Shown here: one piece after another, positions 18,005 to 28,256 of the stretch
Layout of the letters: the number at the start of each line of letters is the position of its first letter
Position numbering within the stretch: the stretch's first letter is position 1
Assembly (NCBI GenBank): GCA_014804605.1
Contig: JAAUZM010000006.1
Span: forward strand, 1-58,182
Direction: 5' to 3'
DNA length: 58,182 bases
Source: Lachnospiraceae bacterium
Lineage (GTDB): Bacteria; Bacillota; Clostridia; Lachnospirales; Lachnospiraceae
Notes under the pieces: generated by a model
Database searches by the model: none
Told to the model about the DNA's origin: nothing
The model's input: only the letters and a program-made list of their open reading frames with translations
Translations under genes and position numbers: made by a program

Positions 18005-20734
18005 ATGAATGCCAGAGAACAAATGATTATTATAAAAGGTGAAATAAAAACATCTGAAGTGAAATCTTGCCGGCATAATGCCGACACACAAAAGATGGAT
18101 GTTGAATTTAACAACGGAAAGATATATTCGTACGCATGTTCAAATGTGGAGTGTTTAAGGGAACCAACAGTGTTAAATACAAATAAGTATCTTATCAGCC
18201 GGGAAGGGCGGGAGTTTTTTGACATAGAAGCTATGTATGTATTTAAAGGCAGAGGTAATTCATACTGGCATATTTGTTTCGGAGATGGTGGTGAGAGAGA
18301 TTATTGTCAAAGTGAGCTTAGAATTGTTGAATCATGCTTAGAACAGAGCCGGGCAGCGGATGTGTTTGAATATATAAAGCAGATCGCAAATTTAAGTGAC
18401 CTTAAGAATGAAGAAACCGGCGAAAAAATGTTAGCTAAAAAGTTTGAGAAAATATCTTTTGTGGGTAACGATGTAGCAATGGCAAAATATTTAAATCCAT
18501 CTTCATTGCAAGATCACAATGTAAAACGTGAATCCATACCGATTTTTCCGTTTGGGTGTAACAACAGTCAATACAAGGCTGTAAAGAATGCTATGGAAAA
18601 TCAGGTCAGTGTAATTCAGGGACCGCCCGGTACCGGAAAGACACAAACTATATTAAATATTATTGCCAATATATTGCTGCAGGGAAAAACTGTTCAGATA
18701 GTTTCCAATAATAATTCAGCTACGGAGAATGTATATGAGAAACTGTCGTCACCGAAGTATAATTTGGGTTTTATTGCGGCAACATTAGGCAGTTCAAATA
18801 ATAAGAAATTATTTGTTGGGCAGCAGGATGGTCGGTATCCGGATTTTACATCATGGAAAGCAGAAGAAAATCAAATTGATTTGCGGAAAAACATTTCTGA
18901 AAAGTCAATGCAGCTAAGAATTTTTTTTGAAAAGCAGGAGAGATTGGCATATTTGAGACAGGAATATGCTCAATTGACGACTGAACTTGAGTATTTTAAC
19001 CGATATGCGGAGGAGACAGCGGTTGATGTTGACGGTATTAGATTCAAGAAAGAGCTTTCTTCAAAGCAATGGTTGACGTTGTGGCAAGAGTGCCGGATAA
19101 GTTCAGAGGAAAAGAAGAAAATAGGAATCTGGTTTAAGCTCAATGCCTTTTTTAGATACGGCATTAGGGATATGAGCTTATATAAACAGGATATTGCCAA
19201 AATAATTACCATATTCCAAGCTATGAGCTATCATGCAAAACAAGCGGAGCTGGCTAAAGAAATCGAACAGATTGAGACATATCTGGATAGCGTTGATAAG
19301 AATTTGCTTGACGATCTGTGTAATCAGTCAATGGTTGTTTTGAAAGATAAATTGGCAAGAAAATACGAAAGTAAGAAAAAACGCAGAATATTTGACGAAG
19401 ATGATTTGTGGAAAAAATCTTGTGATGTTTTAGAAGAGTATCCGGTTATTTTAAGCACAACATTTTCATCAAGAAATAGCTTGAGTACAGAGGTGGTGTA
19501 TGATTATCTCATTATGGATGAGGCATCACAGGTAGACATTGCAACCGGTGCTTTAGCGCTGTCCTGCGTGAGAAATGTTGTTATCGTAGGGGATACAAAG
19601 CAACTTCCGAATGTTGTGACAGAGGATATAAAAGTAAAGGCGGAAGAAATATTTAACAGTTTTAATATTAATGAAGGATATCGGTTTGCAAATAGTTTTT
19701 TGCAGTCTGTCTTGGATGTTATGCCTAATGCGGCACAAACGCTATTGCGAGAACACTATAGATGTCATCCTAAAATAATTAATTTTTGCAACCAAAAATT
19801 TTATAAAGGTGAATTGATTATAATGACAAGAGATCAAGGCGAAGAGGATGTGTTAAAGGTAGTGAAAACAGTGCCGGGGAATCACGAGCGCAATCATTAT
19901 AGTCAGCGTCAGATAGACATAATCAAAAATGAAATTTTGCCTAAACATGTTGCAAACGCAGAAAAGACAGGGATTATTGCACCATATAAAAATCAGGTGG
20001 CAGCGCTGGAAAGGGAGATTACAGGCATAGATGCTGCAACAGTACATAAGTTTCAAGGGAAAGAAAAAGATACGATTATTATATCAACGGTAGATGATGA
20101 AATTTCGGATTTTGCAGATGATCCTTACTTAATCAATGTAGCGGTTTCGAGGGCAAAAAATAAACTGATATTAGTGGTGACAGGGAATCAACAGGTAAAA
20201 GAACGGAATATAATCGATTTGATAGATTATATTCAATATAATAATTTTGAAGTTGCTGACAGCAAGATATACTCGATTTTTGATTATTTGTATAAACAAT
20301 ACACAGAAGAAAGAAAAGCTTATTTACAAAAGCATAAGAAAATCTCGGAATATGATTCGGAAAATTTGATGCATTCACTAATCGAGGAGATACTTTCTGG
20401 GGAGAAGTATTCAGGTTTGGACACTGTTTGTCATTTCCCGATGAATATGCTGATCAGGGACCTGGTGCTGTTAAACGAACAGGAATGTCAGTATGCAATG
20501 AACCCGGCTACACATATAGATTTCCTGCTATATAACAGAATTAGTAAAAAGCCTGTTTTAGCAATTGAAGTTGATGGATATGAGTATCACAAAGAAGACA
20601 CAGTGCAAGCTTCGAGGGATTTACTGAAGAATCATATATTGGAGTTATACGAAATTCCCTTATTAAGATTTCAGACAAATGGTAGCGGTGAGAAAGAGAA
20701 AATTATAGAGAAATTGGACCAGCTAATTGGATAG
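18005..20734 (+). CDS. SF1 (Upf1-like) helicase with KTSC-like N-terminus and DUF2726-like C-terminal nuclease region
   Basis: GPPGTGKTQTILNIIANIL, IMDEASQVD, GDTKQLPNVV, VAVSRAKNKLILVVTG; C-terminal HIDFLLYNRISKKPVLAIEVDGYEYH. Confidence 0.88.
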   Translation: MNAREQMIIIKGEIKTSEVKSCRHNADTQKMDVEFNNGKIYSYACSNVECLREPTVLNTNKYLISREGREFFDIEAMYVFKGRGNSYWHICFGDGGERDYCQSELRIVESCLEQSRAADVFEYIKQIANLSDLKNEETGEKMLAKKFEKISFVGNDVAMAKYLNPSSLQDHNVKRESIPIFPFGCNNSQYKAVKNAMENQVSVIQGPPGTGKTQTILNIIANILLQGKTVQIVSNNNSATENVYEKLSSPKYNLGFIAATLGSSNNKKLFVGQQDGRYPDFTSWKAEENQIDLRKNISEKSMQLRIFFEKQERLAYLRQEYAQLTTELEYFNRYAEETAVDVDGIRFKKELSSKQWLTLWQECRISSEEKKKIGIWFKLNAFFRYGIRDMSLYKQDIAKIITIFQAMSYHAKQAELAKEIEQIETYLDSVDKNLLDDLCNQSMVVLKDKLARKYESKKKRRIFDEDDLWKKSCDVLEEYPVILSTTFSSRNSLSTEVVYDYLIMDEASQVDIATGALALSCVRNVVIVGDTKQLPNVVTEDIKVKAEEIFNSFNINEGYRFANSFLQSVLDVMPNAAQTLLREHYRCHPKIINFCNQKFYKGELIIMTRDQGEEDVLKVVKTVPGNHERNHYSQRQIDIIKNEILPKHVANAEKTGIIAPYKNQVAALEREITGIDAATVHKFQGKEKDTIIISTVDDEISDFADDPYLINVAVSRAKNKLILVVTGNQQVKERNIIDLIDYIQYNNFEVADSKIYSIFDYLYKQYTEERKAYLQKHKKISEYDSENLMHSLIEEILSGEKYSGLDTVCHFPMNMLIRDLVLLNEQECQYAMNPATHIDFLLYNRISKKPVLAIEVDGYEYHKEDTVQASRDLLKNHILELYEIPLLRFQTNGSGEKEKIIEKLDQLIG

Positions 20735-20855
20735 CAGGAAGAAATATGGCATATTTGAAAAAGGTAATAGATGATATCGAATCAGAGAAAGTAGTTCAAG
20801 TTGAGCATAACTGATTAAGATTAATATTATGAAGATACTTTGGGAGGAGTCCGAG

Positions 20856-21491
20856 ATGTTTGAGGCACTGACTTATCAAGAAATGTTAAAAGATATTAAT
20901 AGGAATATTGAACGCTATGGAGTGTTGGATGACACGATAGGAATACTTATAACAAGACCTGATCTGGTTACCGGGAAAAGCATTCTGAATAGTTTGGAAT
21001 ATTTTCATTTTCGCACAGGGAAGATGGTTAACTTTTATTTGCCGGGATATGGGGCATATTGGCCTCAGGATGAATATCCGGATGGGAAAGTTGTGACAAG
21101 AATTGATAATGTTGATTGGTCGTTCAGTAATAAAATGTTTGCACAATTTATCAATGACTTGGAAGATTTTTCGAAGTGGAAGTATTCAGGAGAAAGTGAA
21201 TTATTACTTGTTGAATTGAAAAATGGGATTTTATCTTATGAAAATATGATGCAATTTTATTTAGATAATATGTTGCGAGATAATGTGATTCTTTCAGTGC
21301 ATCAGTTCTTTGAAAAGCTTTTTAGAATATGTCAAGATAAGGATACGATAAATCAAATTAGTAATGTGATGATATTGGATAAAGCAAAACAGATTAGTAT
21401 GGAAAAATTAATACAAAAGTTGCCGATGGGTATGGGACAGATATTTACACAAAAAAAGTATTTTAGCGTAAGAAATATGAAAAGACACTAA
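20856..21491 (+). CDS. Hypothetical protein downstream of the helicase
   Basis: 211 aa ORF with RBS GGGAGGAG before ATG 20856; no family recognised. Confidence 0.7.
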   Translation: MFEALTYQEMLKDINRNIERYGVLDDTIGILITRPDLVTGKSILNSLEYFHFRTGKMVNFYLPGYGAYWPQDEYPDGKVVTRIDNVDWSFSNKMFAQFINDLEDFSKWKYSGESELLLVELKNGILSYENMMQFYLDNMLRDNVILSVHQFFEKLFRICQDKDTINQISNVMILDKAKQISMEKLIQKLPMGMGQIFTQKKYFSVRNMKRH

Positions 21492-21549
21492 TGTATTGTT
21501 TGATATTGGACGGAACTTGGAAAATACTTGGGTAATAGGAGAGTTAAGA

Positions 21550-21876
21550 ATGGAAATATCAAAAAGTGATTGGAAGCTTTATAGAGAAAAGATAGTTGTT
21601 TGGCAAGAAAATTATATGGATCATCTTAATAAGGAGTATATAGCGCTATTAAGTTCGGATGTTGGAAATCCTTCTGAAAAATTTTGGAAACTTGAGGATC
21701 GAATAAAGAGGGACACAAAGCACCCTGGTGTGACTATTGAAATGAAAAAAACAAGTGCGGTGTACGATATTGCAGAACTTATTATGCGCGAGGTTATTAT
21801 CAGCGATGATTTGGCTGAATTTAGTGATGAACTGCGGGAAGCGGTCAGAATCATACTTGATCAGATGAATAACTAA
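21550..21876 (+). CDS. Small conserved hypothetical protein
   Basis: MEISKSDWKLYREKIVVWQENYMDHLNKEYIALLSS...; resembles a common Firmicutes hypothetical. Confidence 0.7.
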   Translation: MEISKSDWKLYREKIVVWQENYMDHLNKEYIALLSSDVGNPSEKFWKLEDRIKRDTKHPGVTIEMKKTSAVYDIAELIMREVIISDDLAEFSDELREAVRIILDQMNN

Positions 21877-22011
21877 TTTGCTGGGAATATTTGATAAGAG
21901 TGCAACTTATTGCCTGTGCATTTGGCAGGATTCTGGACTCATTGACAGGCTTATGCTCTAAAAAACATTTGAGTATAAGGCTCAAGCTTCACAGAAAGGT
22001 GAATTATAAAT

Positions 22012-23415
22012 ATGAAAAAAGAAAAAGGAAGTTTGAAAATAGTGACTGCCACGTTATTGTGTGTCGGTGTCATTTTATTTGCAGGGTGTAGTTCCAAGGA
22101 CGATGTTTCAAAGGGTGGCGAAATAGCGGGAGAAGAACAGGAAGAGCAGTTGCCTGAGGATGATAAGACCGCGCTCTCTGAAGCGGCGGAAGCTCCTGTA
22201 TTGGAGGGAGAGGGCGTCCTGGACAGCACAGATGCGGATATTGCGGAGGATTCTGACGAGGAAAACGCAGAGAAAACACAGGTTCTGTATGAGGCGCAGA
22301 CGAGACATTACTACAGCGGTATTCTGTCACAGATTATAGCGGCTTGGCAGCTTCCTGACGGTGAACTGGATACCTCATCTCTGGATGCCGGGTTTGGAGA
22401 GATGAGAGACAACCACTTTGCCGTGACAGACATTGACGGCGACGGCAGAGAGGAACTGATCGTCAGCTATTCGAATGCATGTATGGCAGGTATGGAGGAG
22501 ATTATCTATGACTATAATCCTGTTCTCGGACAACTAAAGCGGGAATTTACACAGTTTCCGGCACTCACCTATTACGATAACGGTATTATCAAGGCGGAAT
22601 GGTCGCATAATCAGGGACCTGGGGAGTTTTGGCCCTTTACGCTCTATCGATATGAAGCGGGAAGTGATTCCTATGTGGTGGTTGGTTCTGTGGATACTTG
22701 GGACAAGGTACTCAGAGAGGAGTGGTATGAAGGACAGCCTTTCCCGGACGAGTTAGATACGGACGGTGACGGTACGATGTACCATATCTGTAAAGAGGGT
22801 GAGGAGTATTCCTGTCAATACGAGGATTACAAGTACAATCAGGCCGATTTCGACGAATGGTTCGGAAGGATTACGGAGGGCGCCAAGGAGCTTTCCATAG
22901 AGTATCAGCCCATGACATACGAATCCTTTGAGGCTTTTACACCGTCATATTTAAAACTTCTAGCGGACGAGGTTGGAAAGAAGCGGACAGATACAGCTTC
23001 CGATTTGGGATTAATGATTTTAAATGAGGATTATTTTCTGGATGCAGCGCAGACCCTTCTTTCTGAAAAGTATGATGTGGAGCTTGAACAGCCGGAACCG
23101 AATGTCGAGGAGTGGACGGTTGGTTTGAAGGACGGCAGAGAGGTGTTTCCTTTTGAGGCGTTGAACGCAGGGCACATCGGCTACAAGGATGAGCAGGTGG
23201 ATGATGTGACCATCTTTGGCATCTATCCCGGAATCAGAGTGGACGGCGCATGGGAAAATTTAAAGACTTACGGCTTTTATGCGTCTCCCTATGGAGAGGT
23301 GGAAAACTGTCTCATTACCGGGGAAGGTTTCGGCAATGTGAGTATCTGGTTTTCTGTGGAGAATAACGTGGTGACGGAGATCACGGTGGGACCCTACTGT
23401 GCTTTTGCGGAGTAA
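22012..23415 (+). CDS. Putative lipoprotein
   Basis: Signal peptide with lipobox LFAGC; acidic linker; 467 aa. Confidence 0.82.
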   Translation: MKKEKGSLKIVTATLLCVGVILFAGCSSKDDVSKGGEIAGEEQEEQLPEDDKTALSEAAEAPVLEGEGVLDSTDADIAEDSDEENAEKTQVLYEAQTRHYYSGILSQIIAAWQLPDGELDTSSLDAGFGEMRDNHFAVTDIDGDGREELIVSYSNACMAGMEEIIYDYNPVLGQLKREFTQFPALTYYDNGIIKAEWSHNQGPGEFWPFTLYRYEAGSDSYVVVGSVDTWDKVLREEWYEGQPFPDELDTDGDGTMYHICKEGEEYSCQYEDYKYNQADFDEWFGRITEGAKELSIEYQPMTYESFEAFTPSYLKLLADEVGKKRTDTASDLGLMILNEDYFLDAAQTLLSEKYDVELEQPEPNVEEWTVGLKDGREVFPFEALNAGHIGYKDEQVDDVTIFGIYPGIRVDGAWENLKTYGFYASPYGEVENCLITGEGFGNVSIWFSVENNVVTEITVGPYCAFAE

Positions 23416-23488
23416 GAAATAGTTTCTTCTATGGGACGCGTACACGCCTGTTTGGAGTGCATGATGCAATTTGTCAAGGATTTATTCA

Positions 23489-24274
23489 TCATTTTTCTTG
23501 GGATAGATATTTATTGACATCGTTTTGCTCAATAACTCTTTTCCCCAGCAAGGTAATTGCCTGTTTCGGGCATTTGCTGATACAACGGTAGCACATGGTA
23601 CAGCTGCTTCCGGCAACAGCAGTATTACCCACTAATTCAATATTTTCCATAGGGCATAGTTTTTCGCACAAGCCACATCCGACACATTTTTCACGACTGA
23701 TTTTCAGCTTGTTTGTATAGCTTTTTGTTTTGTTGTAAAAATACAGCCTTTGTCCAAACAATCCCGCTGCGTGATATAGAATTCCCAAGCCTTCTTGCGG
23801 CGGCCTGCCACTTTTGATTTGTATAACGGCCTTATGGATTTTTAATTCTGCATTTCTTACCAATGCAACATTTTTTTCATGATCCCTTTTTAAAGCCTTT
23901 TCATCACTTATGCTGTCCGGCATTTTCAAGTGTAAACCGCCGATGATAATTGCACCGTATTTTTTTAATAGGCGTGCGAGAATTCCGGCGCCATCACCGC
24001 TAAATAGCCCCATTGTTGCAATGATAAAGATTTTTTTCCCTTTCCAGAGCTGACGGTTTGTAACAATATAATCATGGAGAATCTTTGGGATATTGCTAAA
24101 CTGAACAGGGTAGCATATTACTATTTCATCATGATTTTTAATATGGGTGATTGCTTCGGTCTGCTCTATGGAAAACGCAGGGGTGTTATCGCCGTATTCT
24201 TCCAAGAATTTTTCTATGCTATATTTTGAATTGCCTGTACCACTGAAATATATTCCTATCATTGTAATCCTCAT
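23489..24274 (-). CDS. EFR1-like flavodoxin/ferredoxin fusion
   Basis: MIGIYFSGTGNSKYS and CVGCGLCEKLCPMENI, CTMCYRCISKCPKQAI; start trimmed from the 24478 ORF. Confidence 0.88.
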   Translation of the reverse strand: MRITMIGIYFSGTGNSKYSIEKFLEEYGDNTPAFSIEQTEAITHIKNHDEIVICYPVQFSNIPKILHDYIVTNRQLWKGKKIFIIATMGLFSGDGAGILARLLKKYGAIIIGGLHLKMPDSISDEKALKRDHEKNVALVRNAELKIHKAVIQIKSGRPPQEGLGILYHAAGLFGQRLYFYNKTKSYTNKLKISREKCVGCGLCEKLCPMENIELVGNTAVAGSSCTMCYRCISKCPKQAITLLGKRVIEQNDVNKYLSQEK

Positions 24275-24506
24275 TTCTGCGCACGGTTTTTGCACATAAC
24301 GAGTTTGTGACAAGTGTGCACAGATACAAATAGCGGCATCAGCCGCCAAGTGTTCCTCCGGGATATTCAATGTGTGAACCGAGACACTGGCGATACGTTG
24401 CCGTACTCCTCCCAGAACTGATGCCAAGGACATTATAAAACAGATTGAGACTGCACGCAAGGGAAAGAAGCTATCCAAAAACGTCTATCGTGGGAACAAT
24501 TTACTG

Positions 24507-25016
24507 TCAGTTCCCTGTGTCCCTTTTTATTATCATATTACACCGGCTCCACAGTTCGTCTTTATATGCGAATGCATTTCTGTCTATATTCCGTTCGACA
24601 AATCCGACTTTTTCGTAACATTTTTTTGCGGAAATATTTTCATCAAAAACATTCAGTTGAACCGCTTCTGCTCCGGTTATCTGAAAAGCATATTGCAATG
24701 CCAGATTCAGCATTTCTTTTCCGTAGCCCATTCCACGTTTTGACTTATCAACAATTATAAATTTAAGAAATCCGATATTGTCGTCAATATTGACGGAATA
24801 ACAGAAGAATCCGACGACCTGTCCGTTGTCATCAGTTGCGACATACGCACTGTCTGTCCAGTCAGTTGCAATTGTTTCTAAAAAAGCATGGAAAGATTCC
24901 GGGGTGATAGGATATGGGAATCGATTTGCGCTCCAAAAGGCATGCGTTCTTTCGGTATCAATCCATTGAGCCAGATATTCATAATCTTTGCTTGCTATGT
25001 AGGGTCGAATTCTCAT
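24507..25016 (-). CDS. GNAT family N-acetyltransferase
   Basis: KSKRGMGYGKEMLNLALQYAFQ...CYEKVGFVERN. Confidence 0.88.
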   Translation of the reverse strand: MRIRPYIASKDYEYLAQWIDTERTHAFWSANRFPYPITPESFHAFLETIATDWTDSAYVATDDNGQVVGFFCYSVNIDDNIGFLKFIIVDKSKRGMGYGKEMLNLALQYAFQITGAEAVQLNVFDENISAKKCYEKVGFVERNIDRNAFAYKDELWSRCNMIIKRDTGN

Positions 25017-25038
25017 AAGGTAACATCCTTTCCTCTTT

Positions 25039-25533
25039 TCACAAACTATACACCATAATGTATTCTTCCTCATTTTCCCTCACAATTTCAAAGCCAATCT
25101 TATGGTACATTCTTGCTGCATAATTGGCTTTTTGAACGGAAAGAGAAACATGCTTATATCCATGGGATTTCAGTAAGGCAAGCATTTCTTTCATCATAGC
25201 GGTGCCAATTCCGAATCCCCGATATTCTTTATAAAGGGAAATTGCCAGAGAGGGTGTTTCGTTGTCTATATGCCCGTAATCATTCATAATGCGCACCCAG
25301 ACAGCCCCTACGATTTTACCGTCCGCCTCTGCGATTAATCCCAGATCATCTTTTGACTCCCCGAAATGCGCAACATAAACCTGCAAATCGGGAGAGTTAA
25401 TAATCGTTTTTGGAGGAGGCTCCACACCGTCCGGAATGAAAATTGCCTCATATAGAAAATCATCCAGCAGAGGATATTCCTGTCGGTATATTTTGCGTAT
25501 CTTATAGTCCATGGTGAACCTTTCGTAATCCAT
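25039..25533 (-). CDS. GNAT family N-acetyltransferase
   Basis: EYRGFGIGTAMMKEMLALLKSHGYKHVSLSVQKANYAARMYHKIGFE. Confidence 0.9.
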   Translation of the reverse strand: MDYERFTMDYKIRKIYRQEYPLLDDFLYEAIFIPDGVEPPPKTIINSPDLQVYVAHFGESKDDLGLIAEADGKIVGAVWVRIMNDYGHIDNETPSLAISLYKEYRGFGIGTAMMKEMLALLKSHGYKHVSLSVQKANYAARMYHKIGFEIVRENEEEYIMVYSL

Positions 25534-25544
25534 TAAGCGGGGCG

Positions 25545-26450
25545 TCAGTCATGACGCCCTTTCTCGATAATTCCGAATCCAAGCGGATAAGGTCCTGTGT
25601 GCACGCCGATGGTAGCACCGATCTGATAGACGGGTATTTCGTCGATCTCATATCCTTTTTCATGCAATGTGGCTAGTGCCTGATCGCGGAAGGCAATACC
25701 CTCTTCTATGTCATAGCCGTATCCCACCGCCAAGCTGTAACAGTCGGTTCCCAGACGGCTTTCTCGTAGATATTCCAGAAGAAGGTTCATGACTTTCCTG
25801 GTGGTACGCTTGCGTCCTCTGTCGAGGCCGGAGGGGAAGATTTCCCCCTGCTTTAGCGTGATGATAGGGCGTATATCCAAAGCGCCGCCAGCCAGCGCTG
25901 CTACTTTCCCGATTCTTCCGCCGTGCCTTAAGTATTCCATGTTTCCCACCGTAAAGAAAATTCTCCCGGTGCTCTTGATCTCTTCCAACCGTGTGACTGC
26001 ATCCTGATAGCTTACGCCGTGATCCCGCAATTCTACAGCCTCCAACACATACAGACCCTGCAGGACCGTGTCGATGGCGGAATCGATAACGGTGATCTGT
26101 GCATGGGGATACTTCTCCATCACAAGTGTTCTGGCGTTGAGTGCAGACTGCATGGAGCCGCTGAATTTCGTGGTGATACAGATACAGATTACGGGAGTGC
26201 CTGCCTCTGCATATGAGCGGAATACCTCCTCGTAATCTTGAATGGAGGGCATGGATGATTTGGGGTAAACGCCCTTTCGATCCACCATCTGCTGGTAGAA
26301 ATCGCGGATGTCGATCTCTACGTGTTCCTTGAAATAATGCTCGTCATCGAAGGAGACATAGAAAGGCACTACTGTGATATTTTTTTCCTGTACCAGCTCC
26401 GTGGGCAGATCGCAGGAGCCGTCGCTGATAATGTGAAATGTTTCTTGCAT
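25545..26450 (-). CDS. DegV family protein
   Basis: FHIISDGSCDLPTEL, CITTKFSGSMQSA, IRPIITLKQGEI, IGATIGVHTGPYPLGFGI. Confidence 0.93.
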   Translation of the reverse strand: MQETFHIISDGSCDLPTELVQEKNITVVPFYVSFDDEHYFKEHVEIDIRDFYQQMVDRKGVYPKSSMPSIQDYEEVFRSYAEAGTPVICICITTKFSGSMQSALNARTLVMEKYPHAQITVIDSAIDTVLQGLYVLEAVELRDHGVSYQDAVTRLEEIKSTGRIFFTVGNMEYLRHGGRIGKVAALAGGALDIRPIITLKQGEIFPSGLDRGRKRTTRKVMNLLLEYLRESRLGTDCYSLAVGYGYDIEEGIAFRDQALATLHEKGYEIDEIPVYQIGATIGVHTGPYPLGFGIIEKGRHD

Positions 26451-26490
26451 GTTGTAAAACCTTCTTCGTTTAATATATTTATATGCTGTG

Positions 26491-26527
26491 GGCAGATTAC
26501 ACAAGATGTTTTCTTGTGTAATCTGCC
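26491..26527. repeat. Perfect 16-bp inverted repeat with 5-nt loop
   Basis: GGCAGATTACACAAGA-TGTTT-TCTTGTGTAATCTGCC. Confidence 0.95.
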
Positions 26528-26770
26528 AATAATAGTTCGTAGTGACATTTTTGACATCTAAATTCTTATAGAAACAAGAATTCTTGTATTGATATATAGA
26601 ATACTACGTTTGCACAGTGAATGCAATCCTTTTTGAATATAAACATTACGACGAAGAGGTATATTAACTGCTTTTAGTAGTTTTTAATACTATATATGAG
26701 CACTCCACTTTATTCTGGAAAAAAGAATACAAATATAGTAACATAAGGAATATGAATGGAGGGAAACGTG

Positions 26771-28006
26771 ATGCAGGAAATTAAGTGCCCTAATTGCGGT
26801 GAGGTTTTTGTTGTTGATGAGTCCGGATATGCGCAGATTGTGCAACAAGTCAGGGACCAGGAATTCGAGAGAGAGCTGGAGCAGCGCAGGAAGGATTTAT
26901 CGGAGGCGAAAGAAAGCGAATTGAAGCTTGCACGGATGGAGCAGAAAGAAGAGTACGAGAAAGCGCTTTCCGCTAAGGACACGGAGCTTCTTAGGCGGGA
27001 GCAGGAGATTGAAAAGTTAAAGGCGCAGATTTCCGGAAAAGAGACGGAGAAGAAGCTGGCGGTGAGTGAAGCCGTCAACGAGAAGGACAAGGAAATTTCC
27101 GAGAAGATTGCACAGATTACGGAACTGAAAAGCCGGTTGTCTAATAAGGACTCCGAAAGCGAATTAAAGCAGCAGTCCCTGCAGAAAGAATATGAGACAC
27201 AGCTTCGATTGAAGGACGAGCAGATCGAATATTATAAAGATTTTAAGGCACGCCAATCCACGAAAATGATAGGCGAGAGTCTGGAACAGCACTGCCTGAC
27301 GCAGTTTAATACCCTGCGGATGACTGCATTTCCGAATGCTTATTTTGAAAAAGACAATGATGCGCGAAGCGGAAGTAAGGGGGATTTTATTTTCAGGGAA
27401 GCTGCAGGAGGCGTCGAATTTATTTCCATCATGTTTGAGATGAAAAATGAGATGGATGAGACCGCCACCAAACACAAGAATGAAGATTTCCTGAAAGAAC
27501 TTGATAAGGACAGGCGGGAGAAGAAGTGCGAATATGCCGTGCTGGTTTCACTGCTGGAGATCGATAATGAACTCTACAACAACGGTATCGTAGATGTTTC
27601 TTATAAATATGAGAAAATGTATGTGGTGCGTCCGCAGTTTTTCATACCGATCATTACCTTACTGCGAAACGCGGCGCTGAATTCCCTGCAGTATCGTCAG
27701 GAGCTTGAGGCGGCGAAACATCAGCAGGTTGATATTCTTCATTTTGAGGAGAATATGAATGCATTTAAAGAGGGATTCGCACGTAATTACAGACTTGCCA
27801 GCGATAAATTCAAGACAGCGATCGACGAGATCGATAAGACGATTACGCATTTGCAGAAAACAAAGGAGGCACTGCTTTCTTCCGAGAATAATCTTCGTCT
27901 GGCGAATAATAAGGCGGAGGATCTGAGCATTAAGAAGCTGACTAAGAACGCACCGACGGTCAAGGCGATGTTTGACGATTTGGAGAGCGGAGATGACGGG
28001 GAGTGA
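26771..28006 (+). CDS. DUF2130-like coiled-coil protein
   Basis: IKCPNCGEVF N-terminus, long coiled coil, then MIGESLEQHCLTQFN...GSKGDFIFRE...FEMKNEMDET. Confidence 0.88.
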   Translation: MQEIKCPNCGEVFVVDESGYAQIVQQVRDQEFERELEQRRKDLSEAKESELKLARMEQKEEYEKALSAKDTELLRREQEIEKLKAQISGKETEKKLAVSEAVNEKDKEISEKIAQITELKSRLSNKDSESELKQQSLQKEYETQLRLKDEQIEYYKDFKARQSTKMIGESLEQHCLTQFNTLRMTAFPNAYFEKDNDARSGSKGDFIFREAAGGVEFISIMFEMKNEMDETATKHKNEDFLKELDKDRREKKCEYAVLVSLLEIDNELYNNGIVDVSYKYEKMYVVRPQFFIPIITLLRNAALNSLQYRQELEAAKHQQVDILHFEENMNAFKEGFARNYRLASDKFKTAIDEIDKTITHLQKTKEALLSSENNLRLANNKAEDLSIKKLTKNAPTVKAMFDDLESGDDGE

Positions 28007-28125
28007 GCGCTGTGGCAGACCATCTATATGAGCGGATGGGATATCATACAGTCTGGCATGAGAAGTATCCGGTGGAAAACGGTGCGGTTTTGAGTTATGA
28101 AGTGATAAAAAAAGCGGTAATGTAA
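28006..28125 (+). pseudogene. C-terminal acetyltransferase-like fragment
   Basis: Reading frame SAVADHLYERMGYHTVWHEKYPVENGAVLSYEVIKKAVM-stop resembles a GNAT C-terminus. Confidence 0.5.
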
Positions 28126-28256
28126 ACTGCCGGATGACATTGCTTGGTGAAACGTCGTCTTTAGTGTGGTGTTTTTTCCTGATTCGCTATGCAATAATGA
28201 ATTCGTAACATGAGGGTGGTAACTTCATCAATGTATGAGCTTAGGAGAAAGACTGT

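Noticed and set aside
24275-24478. N-terminal extension of the EFR1-like ORF
   Set aside because: The flavodoxin fold starts at MIGIYFSGTGNS; the upstream part is non-homologous and probably untranslated intergenic sequence.
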